Of a stretch of DNA of 27,514 nucleotides, positions 1-9,633 are shown piece after piece. A model generated the notes under the pieces. It saw only the letters and a program-made list of their open reading frames with translations. It was not told where the DNA came from and ran no database searches. The number at the start of each line of letters is the position of its first letter. Within the stretch, counting starts at the first letter, position 1. A program made the position numbers and the translations under genes. Location of the stretch: assembly GCA_000310025.1 (NCBI GenBank), contig FN649746.1, positions 874,909 through 902,422 on the forward strand. Direction: 5' to 3'. This stretch comes from Ectocarpus siliculosus (Eukaryota; Sar; Phaeophyceae; Ectocarpales; Ectocarpaceae).

Positions 1-539
1 ATCATGTTGTACGGGGTGGAGAACCCTCACTCCCCGCAACGGGGGATGATCCCACCACGTTGTGTTAAAATGGTCAAGCCCCCTCGAGGCAGTTACCCAG
101 TGCTTACAACTGTCTCTGGAAGTGAAAGCACCAGAAAATAAATTAAGTCATACGCAGCTGTCACCCGTACGCAAGGAAGTAAGCACAAGATGCCGAATAC
201 CCTTAGCAGGATGCAGCTCACCCTTCATGCGACTCGCCAAATACCTCACGGTGCTTCGCGCTTGGTGATGTGAGAGCCTGGTCCGGTGAAAACCCGGCGT
301 GCTCCGTCCCGGCTTTGTAGGGATGCGAGGTCAATGGTCTAATGACTACGGCATGCACGACTATGAGTACCCCCCCCCTCCCCCCCCCCCGCCGCGACGA
401 ACCGTACTGCGCACCACCGCCACTGTTCCATTCCCACAAGCAGGCCATGATCAGCTTCACCAAACACCTCATCCCAGCCCCCCCCGGCCGCTGCCACTGC
501 TGCGCGGACGAACCAAACACGAGGGCCGGGCAGGGACCC
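1..539. other. 3' flank of the RGS gene, no gene seen
   Basis: This stretch probably holds the 3' UTR and terminator region of the RGS gene. It contains a C-rich homopolymer tract near 369-392. Short open frames on both strands show no recognisable protein. No clear poly(A) signal was identified. Confidence 0.4.
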
Positions 540-721
540 TCAAAAGTCTTCCTGCTCGAAGGAGTCATCCTCGTCGTCCTCCGTCCCCCACTCGTCCTCG
601 TGGGTGAGGCTGCTGGTGGCGCCGCTATTCCGGGTCCCGCGGGGGCCCATGTACAAGCAGGCTTTGATGGTGGCGTAGTGTGCGGAGCCCCGGAACTCCG
701 GGAGGGAAGAGTGAACCATTA
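540..721 (-). CDS. RGS gene exon 5: last RGS helix and acidic tail
   Basis: The acceptor is a T-rich tract (ten T) ending gccccgacag. Two bases complete a Leu codon split with exon 4. MVHSSLPEFRGSAHY follows, the counterpart of the terminal RGS motif that usually reads dS.pRFl.S..Y. A tail of about 35 residues ends in a Glu/Asp-rich stretch before TGA at 542-540. Confidence 0.78.
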
Positions 722-1608
722 CTGTCGGGGCAAAAAAAAAAGAGTTGATTTGTATGGGATACTTGCTTTGAGCACACGCCGGTGCTGCTTGACATTTGAA
801 CACCTATGTCGCGTGTTTTTTTGTTTTTTGCTCTTTGCAAAAACACAACCAATCAATCTCGTGCACAAAGAGCCCTGGATACCCGTGGTTATATTTTCTC
901 TTTTCGTAAACAGCATTTAAGTGTTTTTTATTATCATCGGAGCACGCCGATGTTGAGGGAGATTTCTGTCCCCAAGTCGAAATGCACCGTTGCTCCTGGA
1001 ACCAACGCGTGATAAACGCCTCGTGCATAAGCACCATACTTACAAAATGTTAACAATAGTACATACGTACAGTGGTATTCACCCCGCTGTCAATCCACGT
1101 GCCGCGGCAGCACGACATGGAGGGCGTACTCGTGTAAATAGGAGACGGGGTGGGGGGAAGTCAGGTCAAAAGACAACAGGGTCGGACCAACCAGAAACGA
1201 ACGACCTCAACATAGGTCAAGACAAGAGGTATTGGGGGGGTCAATGAGAAACCAAGGAGGGACTCACGAGACAAAAGCTCCAAGACCACCGGGGTGAAGG
1301 TGTCCAAAGATGCCCTCGCTAGCTCCACGTCTCTGGCTCGCCTGGCTACACAATCCTTCCGCATGTCGTCCCCGATGTTGACCTGACGGGCGGAACAAAA
1401 GACGGGGACGGCGGGGACGGGGAGGTATTTGGGCCACTCGTGAGAGAGAGGAAGAGGGAGGGAGAGAGGGAGGGATGGAGAGAGACAGGCAGACGACAGA
1501 CAGACAGACAGACAGGCAGGCAGACAGACAGACAAAAAACACTCCCAAATAGAGACAGAGAGAGGGAGACATATAGAAAAACGTTCCAAACACAGAGAGA
1601 AACACAGC

Positions 1609-1685
<77 letters not shown>

Positions 1686-4600
1686 AACGCAGACAGGCAG
1701 CCAGAGATACAAACAAGCCCCAACAGACTACTGCGAAACGGCTCCCTTGCGCCAGCGTCGACCAACCCGCAAAAAACTCGCTTCTCACCTCTAGTCGGCT
1801 GGACTCCGACAAGTACTTCTCTTCGATCTCCCCGCCCAACTGCAGAGCCGCAACAGGCGCAGACGCACTCTCCGCATCCACTCCGACCACCATCTCCTGA
1901 TACCTGTGTTCGGAGGCACATCGAAGGAACGTGAGGCAGAGGGGACCGTCTAACCCTATGACCCAACTCCCCCGATTGCATACATTATCCAACATGTATC
2001 CTTCTTTAGAACTACCCTCCAAAGGGTACTGGGCAGAGGCCGTGATGCGTCAGCTGCCCATGCAGTGGCACCGCTTCAAGGATCCCTCTTCTTTGGCACG
2101 AGGTTCGTTGCCTCTCTGTATGGGGAAACCCAACAGCAGTAGCGGACTATTTAAGGTTGTAGCTGTAGGGTGCTGGACTGCCGGGCCTGCTGTTCCGATG
2201 GTCAAGAGCATTAGCGGACTACTCAGGGTTGTAGCTGTAGGGTTCTGGACTGCCAGGCGTGCTGTTCCTATGGTCAAGAAATAATTTTTAATACTTCGAG
2301 TACGACGATCACCGAAAGACTAAATACCTGTTCGAGATAATACTACTACTTTTCTGTACTGTCGGAGGGGACGTGTTGAGCCTGGATTTCTTCACTAACC
2401 CTCAGCTTGTTCTCAAGTGGTAACGCATACAGCTGCTGCACTCCTGAAGTAGCCGACATGGTGCAAAAAAGGACGCCTTTCGCTTGGAATCATCAGTTCT
2501 GGCTAAACCCAAAAGGCTTGCACGCTTTATATGTGGATAGAGATGTAAGAAGAACATAAAAACCCTTGAGAGGGAGGTTCATCACCATAGGTGCAACATC
2601 AATCGCCCCGTGGGATGCCGCAACACATGAAGTGGTCATGACCACGCGGCGTAACAACAATAGAGGGGGCCCGCCCGATGCGAGCAGCGAACATGGGCAA
2701 GGTCGACCTGAGAATCTGCGGGCATGTGCAGGCAAATGATAGGACCTCGTCCTCGTCGACACATTGCCAAATGCCGCCCAGCCGCCGAACACTAGAAATC
2801 ATGCTTTTCGATTTTGTGTATCACGGTTCTGCTGTAGGTTGTTGCGTCTCTCTCTCTCTCTTTTCGGCAAGACAAGCGGGTTGTTTGTGTTGTTCATGCC
2901 TGTACATGCTGCAGTGTCGAGAATGATTGCGCCTCTTTGGCCACATAACGACAGGATGCGCCGAGCGAGCCGACGCGAGCCCTCGGGGATGATCATGCCC
3001 GCTCTCACCTCATCACATCCTCCACAAAAACCAAGTTCTCCGCACACAATCTCTTCGCCAAGAACTGCATCATCGGGTAAGCAAAGGAGATGAGGGGAGG
3101 GGGGGGTAGGGAGTTACAAACGGTGCGAAAAACAACGCTCACTCGTGCAAGAACCCGAATGAATGCTGGAGAGAGGGGGAGGGGGGGGGGAGCGAGTTAC
3201 AAAGGTGCGAAACACACTTTAACGCGAATGTTTTTTTTTTTTTTAGAGTTTTTTTTATTGAGACGTAAAATAGATGGGAGAGGAGGGGGGGGGCGGGTTG
3301 TAAACGAAGAGCACTACTCGTGTACAAGTACACGAATGCTGGTGGGGTGTACCAGGTGGTGGGTAGGCACCAAGAGAAGAAATGACGCAACCAGGGCAGG
3401 CAATACTGACACAAACTCAAAATAATCCACGCAAGTCTGCGGGAAGGGAAAAGCACTCGGCCGCCAGCACGGTCGGTGTGCCCGCGTGAACTATTTAGCA
3501 GCCGAAAAGCAGCAGCAGCTGCAGCAGCAGCAGCAAGGCAACAAGAGCATCCCTAAGAGCAGCATCATCAGTAGCAGTAGCAACATCAACATCATCAGCA
3601 GCAGCAGCAGCAAACACACAACGCTCTCTCTCTCTCTGTCTCGCCTGCTTGAACCCGGCGCGCAGGTCGGCGTTCTCCAGCACAGCTCTCATTTCCTCCG
3701 TGCCGTTCTCCTTGCAGAAAAACGGCAACTCCAACAGCACACGCGGCCTCTCCGCCAACGCCCGGACGCCCCCCCCCCCCTTGTCAGCGGCGGTGCCGGG
3801 CTCGGCACTGACCCCGACGTCCCCTGAAACACCGCCCCCCGCCGATGCCCCGCCGGCTCCTCCACCAACGGCGGCTGCCAGACCGCCGCCGCCGCCGCCC
3901 TCTTGCGCAGCAACGGTGCTCACACCAGACCTGGAGGGCACCGCCGGGGGCGGGGCGGGTGGGGGGGGCGGGCCTATCGCGGAGAAGGCGGAGACGGCCT
4001 GGGCGAAGAGGCTACTCGGGCTGCTCCACCGCCGGCCGTCCTCACCGCCGGCACCGCCCCCGCCGGCACCGCCCCCGCCGGTGCTGGCGCTGCTCTTGCC
4101 CCGCCCCGACCACCATGCGGGGGTGTCCTCGTCATCCGGCTGCTGGGGCAACGGCGACCACCAGCGGCCTTCGCCCTCCCCCCCCGCTCCTTCTTCCGAC
4201 GGCTGCCTCAGAGACCACCACCTGACGCTGCCGCTGCCGCTGCCGCTGCCGCTGCGGGCGTCATCGCCTTCTCCTTCAGACTTCCCCGTCTCCCCCTCCA
4301 AGTCCGGCGAAGCGTCTGGTGCCTTCAAGCCTACGCGATCGGCACCATGCCGGCGCTTCGCCGCCGCCGCGGTCTCTTTGCCCCCGACGACGACGATGAC
4401 TCCGCCGTCGTGGGCGGCAGCGGGGGAAACCGCGGGGCTGTCTCCCGGGAAGAAATCGCCCCCCCTCCGCACCCCCAGCGGGTCCGCCGACAGTCCGTCG
4501 CTCCACGACTTCTCGCTAGGCCTGCCCAGAACGCCTTTTCCCTCTTCTTCCTCTTCGTCGGACACCCCGTTCCCGTCCCCCCTCCTTCTCTCCATCAACT

Positions 4601-5327
4601 CCTCATCGTCCGGGTCGATCTCCGCCCCACCACCACCACCGCCGCCGCCGCCGCCGCCGTCGCCGTCGCCGCCTAACGGTGACCCGAAGCTCTCTCCGCG
4701 GCCGGGGAATACGCCCAGGCCCTCGAACTCCAGGTCCACGGCCGCCACGACGAGGACATCGGAAGCCGCTAGGGTGTCGTCCTCTCCTACCTCGACGGCG
4801 TCACTTCTCCGCCTCCGGCTCCAGCGCGACGGCGGCCTGTCGCGATCGCCGCTGCTGCGGGTGACGGGGGTGCTGGCCGCTCGCCGCCGGTAGCTGCCCC
4901 CGATGCCTCTGGGCCCCCTGACGCTGAGCTTGGCGACGGGTCCCCCCCCCCCACCCCCGGCCCCCGCCGTGGGGGAAAAGTTACCCCTCGCCGAAAGCAG
5001 GGACCCGACTGAAGACTGGCTGGTGCCCAAAGATGTGCGCCCGTCGCTGCCGGAGATGTTGCCGCCGCCGCTGCCGCCGCCGCCGCCGTAGCAGCTGCCA
5101 TGTCCCGACGGCAGGGAGCTCCTGCTGTGCCTCTTGCCCCCCTCCCCGCCGGCTGCTGCCGGACCGTAGTCGAGCCCTCGCCTGTCGTCATTCTTCGGGA
5201 GGGTGCTGGCGTTGGAGGTTGTGCGGGGGGAGGCCTGAGGCTTCAAGAACCCGGGTCGCAGGCGCATTGGTTCCTCCCGGGAGCCCTCCCGGTTGCGCTG
5301 GACGAAGAGTGAAAGGGGGAGGCGCAT
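540..5327 (-). CDS. RGS-domain protein, five-exon gene (716 aa predicted)
   Basis: The predicted product is a regulator of G-protein signalling, i.e. a GTPase-activating protein for a G-alpha subunit at the inner face of a membrane. The model joins exons 5327-3645, 3064-3009, 1903-1789, 1382-1268 and 721-540, giving 2151 bp or 717 codons including the stop. Phases agree at all four junctions (0, 2, 0, 1). Residues 1 to about 525 are Gly/Ser/Asp/Arg-rich low complexity. Residues from about 541 to 682 read as an RGS domain: helix EEMRAVLENADLRAGF, the core FL..RLCAENLVF motif, an IEEKYL helix, VNIGDDMRK and the closing LMVHSSLPEFRGS. The Trp usual after ENLxF is Val here. The tail is acidic (EDDEDDSFEQEDF). 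The ATG at 5327 is the first in its open frame, with an in-frame TGA at 5376-5378. A pyrimidine tract ending in CAG just inside the ORF means an upstream exon cannot be excluded. The RGS call rests on motif order, not a search. Confidence 0.8.
1268..1382 (-). CDS. RGS gene exon 4 (115 bp)
   Basis: The acceptor is a strong pyrimidine tract ending cccgtcag. The exon starts VNIGDDMRKDC, matching the conserved [IV]N[IL] segment of RGS domains, and continues through a long helix (FTPVVLELLS). The donor is CTC|GTGAGTCC, in phase 1. Confidence 0.8.
1610..1683. repeat. (AG)n microsatellite in RGS intron 3
   Basis: A nearly pure AG dinucleotide run lies in the intron between exons 3 and 4. A wider purine-rich tract with CAGA repeats runs from about 1440 to 1683. 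Confidence 0.95.
1789..1903 (-). CDS. RGS gene exon 3 (115 bp)
   Basis: The exon follows a cgaacacag acceptor. Its first base completes the Arg codon split with exon 2, and 38 codons follow. They include YQEMV and GEIEEKYLSESSRLE, corresponding to the middle helices of an RGS domain. The donor is GAG|GTGAGAAG, in phase 0. Confidence 0.78.
2141..2283 (+). repeat. 72-bp tandem duplication (two units) in RGS intron 2
   Basis: Unit 1 starts at 2141 and unit 2 at 2213. Both begin agcggact and share gttgtagctgtagggt, ctggactgcc and ctatggtcaag-like blocks with scattered substitutions. The period is a multiple of three and keeps a short plus-strand frame open, but nothing suggests that frame is coding. 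Confidence 0.85.
3009..3064 (-). CDS. RGS gene exon 2 (56 bp)
   Basis: This short exon encodes FLAKRLCAENLVFVEDVM plus two bases of an Arg codon, which is the central helix pair of an RGS domain (the E-N-L-x-F motif). The acceptor is gatgatgcag and the donor is GAG|GTGAGAGC. It enters in phase 0 and leaves in phase 2, matching exons 1 and 3. It is too short to be found as an open reading frame and shows up only by following the domain. Confidence 0.8.
3065..3644 (-). other. RGS intron 1 (GC-AG), repeat-rich
   Basis: This 580-bp intron has a GC donor and an AG acceptor. It contains CAG/CTG repeats (about 3506-3535 and 3598-3612), G-rich runs and a poly-T tract near 3229-3244. No independent gene was seen in it. 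Confidence 0.6.
3645..5327 (-). CDS. RGS gene exon 1: low-complexity N-terminal region plus first RGS helix
   Basis: The exon is 1683 bp (561 codons). It is dominated by Gly, Ser, Asp/Glu and Arg tracts, including a run of Gly codons at about 4629-4672. Trp-Ser motifs recur at residues 168, 275, 370-372, 389-391, 405-407 and 434-435. The last 18 residues form the first RGS helix. The donor reads CAG|GCGAGA, so GC replaces GT; two other donors in this gene read GTGAGA. Without splicing, the frame runs on 49 more codons to a stop at 3495. The opposite strand has a long Pro-rich open frame, expected as the complement of GC-rich Gly codons. The minus strand is preferred because it feeds the RGS domain. 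Confidence 0.72.
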
Positions 5328-5524
5328 GGGGGGGGTGTATTCATGTAACCGTAGGCGGGTTGGGGGGGGGGGTACTCATGATGCCTGAAGCGGTTAGACA
5401 ATATTGACCATGCGTCCTCGAGAGGACGGACGGAGAATTGTTTCCACAGGGCCAATCACGAATGGGCAATCGTTCTTTCCCATGAATATACGTATGTAGT
5501 CTGCCAAGGCGGCTCATGACGGTA

Positions 5525-5789
5525 GTGGGGGGCCCTCAATAGTGCCGGATGAGAGTGCCACTGGCCCGAGCAGCGCCGGTGAAATCGCGTGACACACCGA
5601 TGATCTGATGGAACATACTAGTTGCCTCACTCTCTGCAGCGGGGTCATCTCTCCCGGCTGATTATTCCAAGCCCGTTCCCTTGGCTGAGGGTACTAGTAG
5701 TAGATAGGCAAGTGGGACTAGCATTTACGCGTGCCGCTAATATTAATAGTTAGCGCACACGTACCGGCACTATTGAGGGACCCCCCCAC
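5525..5789. mobile_element. MITE-like element with TA target duplication
   Basis: Terminal inverted repeats of about 26 bp match at both ends: GTGGGGGG, then CCCTCAATAGTGCCGG on the left, and the reverse complement on the right with one extra G and a T. TA flanks the element on both sides (5523-5524 and 5790-5791). Length is 265 bp with no coding capacity. TA duplication and short size are typical of non-autonomous Tc1/mariner-type (Stowaway-like) elements. A smaller internal hairpin lies near 5726-5760. Confidence 0.75.
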
Positions 5790-6303
5790 TAATTGCACCG
5801 GACCGGCAATCAATACGCTCAATAATTATTTTTCCTAATAAGTTCAATGCCCGAACAGCGACCAGATTCCCCACGGGTACTAATACTAACTATGTCGAGA
5901 GTCCCGCTCGCATGCTGTGTTAGGGGCACACCTTGCAGGGCGCTGAGTCCCTCCGAGAACCGAGGATACGGCGGCTGTCTGATTGCCGTGGATGATTGGA
6001 AGGTACAGCAGCAGCAGGATCTACTGAAGTTTTTTTTTTTTTTTCTCCCATCATTGGACTCTGTCGTCTGCCCCTTCTGGCCCCCATCCTCCACTTCTAC
6101 TAGTTGGACGACCCAACCGGGGTCACATAGGAGGGGGGGGTTGGACCCCCTCCCGCGGTTCCTGCCTGAGATATTTTTTAACGCGAGAAGGGTACAGCAA
6201 TTCCTTCCCTCGCGACTTATGAAGTCGATCTAGTTTGTTTACCTCCAACGAGCTTTCTTTGCAGCGTGTCGCTTCCAACTTAGACCAGGATTTCTTTAGG
6301 GAG

Positions 6304-6395
6304 AAAAAGGAACTCACTTTGCCGGGCTCGAACTCATGATCTGGCCCTTGTCAGGCTGCGAAGGTACCCACTACACCACCGGACATCGGTACGAA
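6304..6395 (-). repeat. tRNA-derived, SINE-like unit with pol III A and B boxes
   Basis: On the minus strand an A box TGGTGTAGTGGG (6378-6367) fits TRGYNNANNNGG exactly. A B box GTTCGAGCC (6333-6325) fits GWTCRANNC exactly. They are 33 nt apart. A TTTTT run (6308-6304) follows, a usual pol III terminator. The T-arm and acceptor stem do not pair, so this is not a functional tRNA gene. A tRNA pseudogene or SINE head is the better reading. Confidence 0.6.
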
Positions 6396-6503
6396 GACGG
6401 CACGCTTTAGAAGAGCGGGGGATCCATGACCAAGACCGACGCGTCCTAAACAATAAGCACCGATGATGTCGGAAGAGTGGAGGATTCATCATGAGGCCGG
6501 GCA

Positions 6504-6514
6504 GGTTCGAATCC
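6504..6514 (+). promoter_or_regulatory. Isolated B-box-like motif
   Basis: GGTTCGAATCC is a perfect pol III B-box core and is followed by a T6 run near 6536-6541. No convincing A box lies at the expected distance upstream, and no cloverleaf forms. It may be a second decayed tRNA-like relic. Confidence 0.3.
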
Positions 6515-6541
6515 GTTTAACAACAACGGGTAGACATTTTT

Positions 6542-8185
6542 TCTGTAGATCGATCGTATAGGTTTACGTACATTTCTGCATATTCGCTCAAAACAAGAAC
6601 CGATCGGCCAAACCGGCGTGCCGGTGGTGGATGGCAAGTATAACGGCGAAGCTAGGGCCCATGACTTGCGGACACGTAGGAGTATAGGGCCGATGACGAC
6701 AGACACGTCAGGAATAATAGACGAAACAAAGACGGATCATCGGGCACCATGGAAATCCAGGGGATCGCAAAGGTTGAGACAGAACTGGTCAGTTCGCGTG
6801 GGCTGGATAGAAGATGTTTCTTGCTGGACACAAGAGGGTGGCCGGACCATCGGTTCGCGGAAACCGCTCGATCCCGCTCTACAAGCAGCAGTGCTGCTGC
6901 GGTCAACCCTCATTTTGGTCCCCCTCGCATCTCTCCTGTTTTGCCCCAAAACAATGATGTCAAACCGCAGAAAAAGCCGCCCTCCCGCCCTACCCTCGGG
7001 ACATTGTAGTAGCGGAATGACAACAAAGTCTCGGCCCGCTGTTGGCCGAAAACACAGAAGTCCGTTCGCTGCTGTGGGTCGAATCGAAACCAATGGTTGG
7101 TGCAAACATTGCTGTCGTTGTCTTCACATCAATACAACCGTTCCGTTCTCTCTATACATGCATATAAAACAATCCTTATCCTTTCTGGCGTTTAGAAGTA
7201 TGATATGATAGCTCCAAACATTAGAAAGTGTTATATACAAACTGCTGGAGCATATTAGCATACTATTATTATGTGGATATCTATGGCAGTTTGTTTCGCC
7301 GGGGGGGGGGCGATGAGCTGCTCGTGGGCAAGTTACCGCCCAATTGGGGGTGGGGGTGGGGGATGGACGGAGACGGACACGCGCATTTTTTATTTTCCTT
7401 CAACGTCGTTTGTTGCCTTCGAGACCATCCAATGAGGCCTGCCTCTCGCTTCAAGAGCGCTCGTTCTGCCCGGATCAAGCAAAGCGGCCCTCTTTGTGGG
7501 ACTCAATACGACGATAAGAACGCGGCACTCAGATGGTAGCAGTCAGGAACGAACTTGAGCCTATAAATCCAAAATCTAAGAACTAAGAACACGTGCTCAG
7601 TCCTGCACTGAAAAGAGCGCTCGGCCAACCTATTAGTAGGTGCCGAATTATGCACTGCTTGCTGTAGTCTAGGCTTGGGGCGGCTGTGGCAAGAAAGCCT
7701 TGTCTGTTATTGTGTGGTACCACTACATCTTCTAGAGAAACACAAAACCGATTGGATAACCTGTCTCTGCTTATTATTGTGGCAGCAGAACTCAGATGCA
7801 ACAAACGCCGAACTCCGGGGGTGGCATTGGCACAGCAGAAAGAAGTCGTGTTCTCTCTTAAAAAAAAAACCGATGGCAAATATCAGGCTCTCTATACGCG
7901 CCTCATGGGGGGGGAGACTAAATAGAGCATTGTTTGTTCTCCTGAAGTGCGTATTGCAAGCTCGTGTCCTATTAGACTACGCGAGAGCGTGCGTGTGCGC
8001 AAGGACGTGTGTCTGCGTACGTGCGGGAATTCCAACCGTAGAGCCGCGTGGGTGAAGACATGCTGCTGTAGGTATGCTATTATACGCTATGCGGTGGTGT
8101 CCAACACCGAGTGAATGAGGCGCGGGTTCTTTCGGGGGAAAAGAGGGTCGACTGCTGCTGCTGCTGTGGAAAGATCTTGGACAGT

Positions 8186-8216
<31 letters not shown>

Positions 8217-8830
8217 TCCTCGTCGAGACCTTTGTAGATACAATGTAGCGCTCACCTTTTCCATCACAGCCCGCCCTTGTGTGGAGCATTCGAGCCCCCA
8301 AGGGGAATTGGTCAGCAATGTGTTCTTTTCTCGGACAATTAAAACGCCCCGTGGAAGGCAAACAAGCCGGCGGTTGTTTGCTCATGATGCACAGTTAGTT
8401 CCGTCCGGCTACAAATAAATCCGAGAGAAAAATAATGCTCGTTCTATGTAGTAAATTTAGTTCCGGTTCCACCACCTGTCACACAACTGCCCTGGGTTAC
8501 TAGCTGCTTACACTAGACTAGTTATCTTCACATCCATCCATCCAGCAGTACACAGAAACAAACGCGAGCATCCCATCAGACACATACATACATACATGTT
8601 GTTGTTGCGGTCGGAGAGCAGAAGACGTCGTCCGGGGGGGGGACGGGGGGGGGGGACGTTCGTCCGCAATAAAACAACGGGTTGAAGTACGAGGAGAAGA
8701 ATCACACTGCTTCTTTCTCTATCTGGTTCTTTCTCTACCTAGACTATTGTGAATGCCACCTCAGACTGCTGTAGTAGATGGTGACGTCAGATGACCTGTC
8801 GGAGATCTACCTTCGGGGTGTTGCCACAGA
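6542..8830. other. Intergenic stretch without a recognised gene
   Basis: Several overlapping open frames of 60-200 codons exist on both strands, the longest at 6618-7208 plus. Their translations show no domain, no membrane or signal pattern worth naming and no clear exon structure. The stretch also has a G-run at about 7302-7311, GGGGGT repeats at 7346-7362, an (AG)n run at 8190-8216 and G-runs at 8635-8655. Confidence 0.4.
8190..8216. repeat. (AG)n microsatellite
   Basis: An uninterrupted AG run of about 26 bp. Confidence 0.95.
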
Positions 8831-9204
8831 TAGAGTCAGTGTCGGGTGGATGCTGAACCTTGCTTCAACACAAGGTCGCTCCCCCCCTGGCTCACAACAC
8901 AACTATCCGTACTCGTCAGCCTCTTCACCAGAGGTTGAACCGGTGTGTATCCACACCACACATCCCAACGGGAACTTGCTCACACGCGAACCTGGAGACA
9001 ATAGTCTCATAGTGGCGTCAATAGAGTCAGTGTCGGGTGGATGCTGAACCTTGCTTCTCAACACAAGGTCGCTCCCCCCCTGGCTCACAACACAACTATC
9101 CGTACTCGTCAGCCTCTTCACCAGAGGTTGAACCGGTGTGTATCCACACCACACATCCCAACGGGAACTTGCTCACACGCGAACCTGGAGACAACAGTCT
9201 CATA
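8831..9204 (+). repeat. Tandem duplication of a ~191-bp unit
   Basis: Two near-identical units begin tagagtcagtgtcgggtgg at 8831 and 9022. Unit 2 has a 2-bp insertion and about two substitutions. Each unit contains a perfect 6-bp hairpin GGTGTG-TATC-CACACC (8942-8957 and 9135-9150). The high identity suggests a recent duplication. It could be a remnant of a longer satellite or a repeated piece of a mobile element. Confidence 0.9.
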
Positions 9205-9210
9205 CTATTA

Positions 9211-9633
9211 TTAAGGAATAATAAAAACACACACAGCAAGACTACCCATTCGAGATATTATACCCACAGACTATCTATCTATGTGTTAACGACCAAACAA
9301 AATGGTCGTTAATAATACCCCTTTACTTAAGGAATAATAAATACACACACAGAAAGACTACCCATTCGAGATATACCCACAGTCGAACGGGATGTGGTGG
9401 ATTCTGGGCTGTGGATTCTTTTCAGTGAGTGGAGGAAAACCGGCTGGGTACTGGACTTATTTCGAATCTATTTAATTAAGTCTATACACTGATGATTTCT
9501 GTATTATTGTGAAATAAATGTAACCTTCACAGGGGACACGGCGCAGTGTCTATTGACAGCTTGCTGGTTTGTTAGATATTAGGAATAATATTATTAAGGA
9601 ATAATAAAAACACACACAGAAAGACTATTATTG
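9211..9633 (+). repeat. Three dispersed copies of a ~40-58 bp AT/AC-rich motif
   Basis: The motif starts ttaaggaataataaa and continues acacacacag-aagacta. It occurs at 9211-9269, 9327-9385 and, shortened, at 9594-9633. The first two copies also share cccattcgagatat and tacccacag. The spacing is irregular, so this is not a simple tandem array. Confidence 0.8.
9286..9312. repeat. Perfect 10-bp inverted repeat (hairpin)
   Basis: TTAACGACCA and its exact reverse complement TGGTCGTTAA are separated by 7 nt. The hairpin lies between two copies of the AC-rich motif. Confidence 0.85.

Noticed and set aside
3495-3644. The 49 codons after exon 1 as the normal protein C-terminus
   Set aside because: They are simple-repeat translation (Ala, Leu and Arg-Glu runs). 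Splicing at 3645 instead joins an intact RGS domain. They are kept only as a possible intron-retention form.
3649-4893. 414-codon Pro-rich open frame on the plus strand
   Set aside because: It is antisense to RGS exon 1. Long Pro frames are expected opposite Gly-rich GC codons, and it leads to no recognisable domain.
6304-6395. A functional tRNA gene
   Set aside because: The A and B boxes are perfect, but the T stem and acceptor stem do not pair and the D stem is poor.
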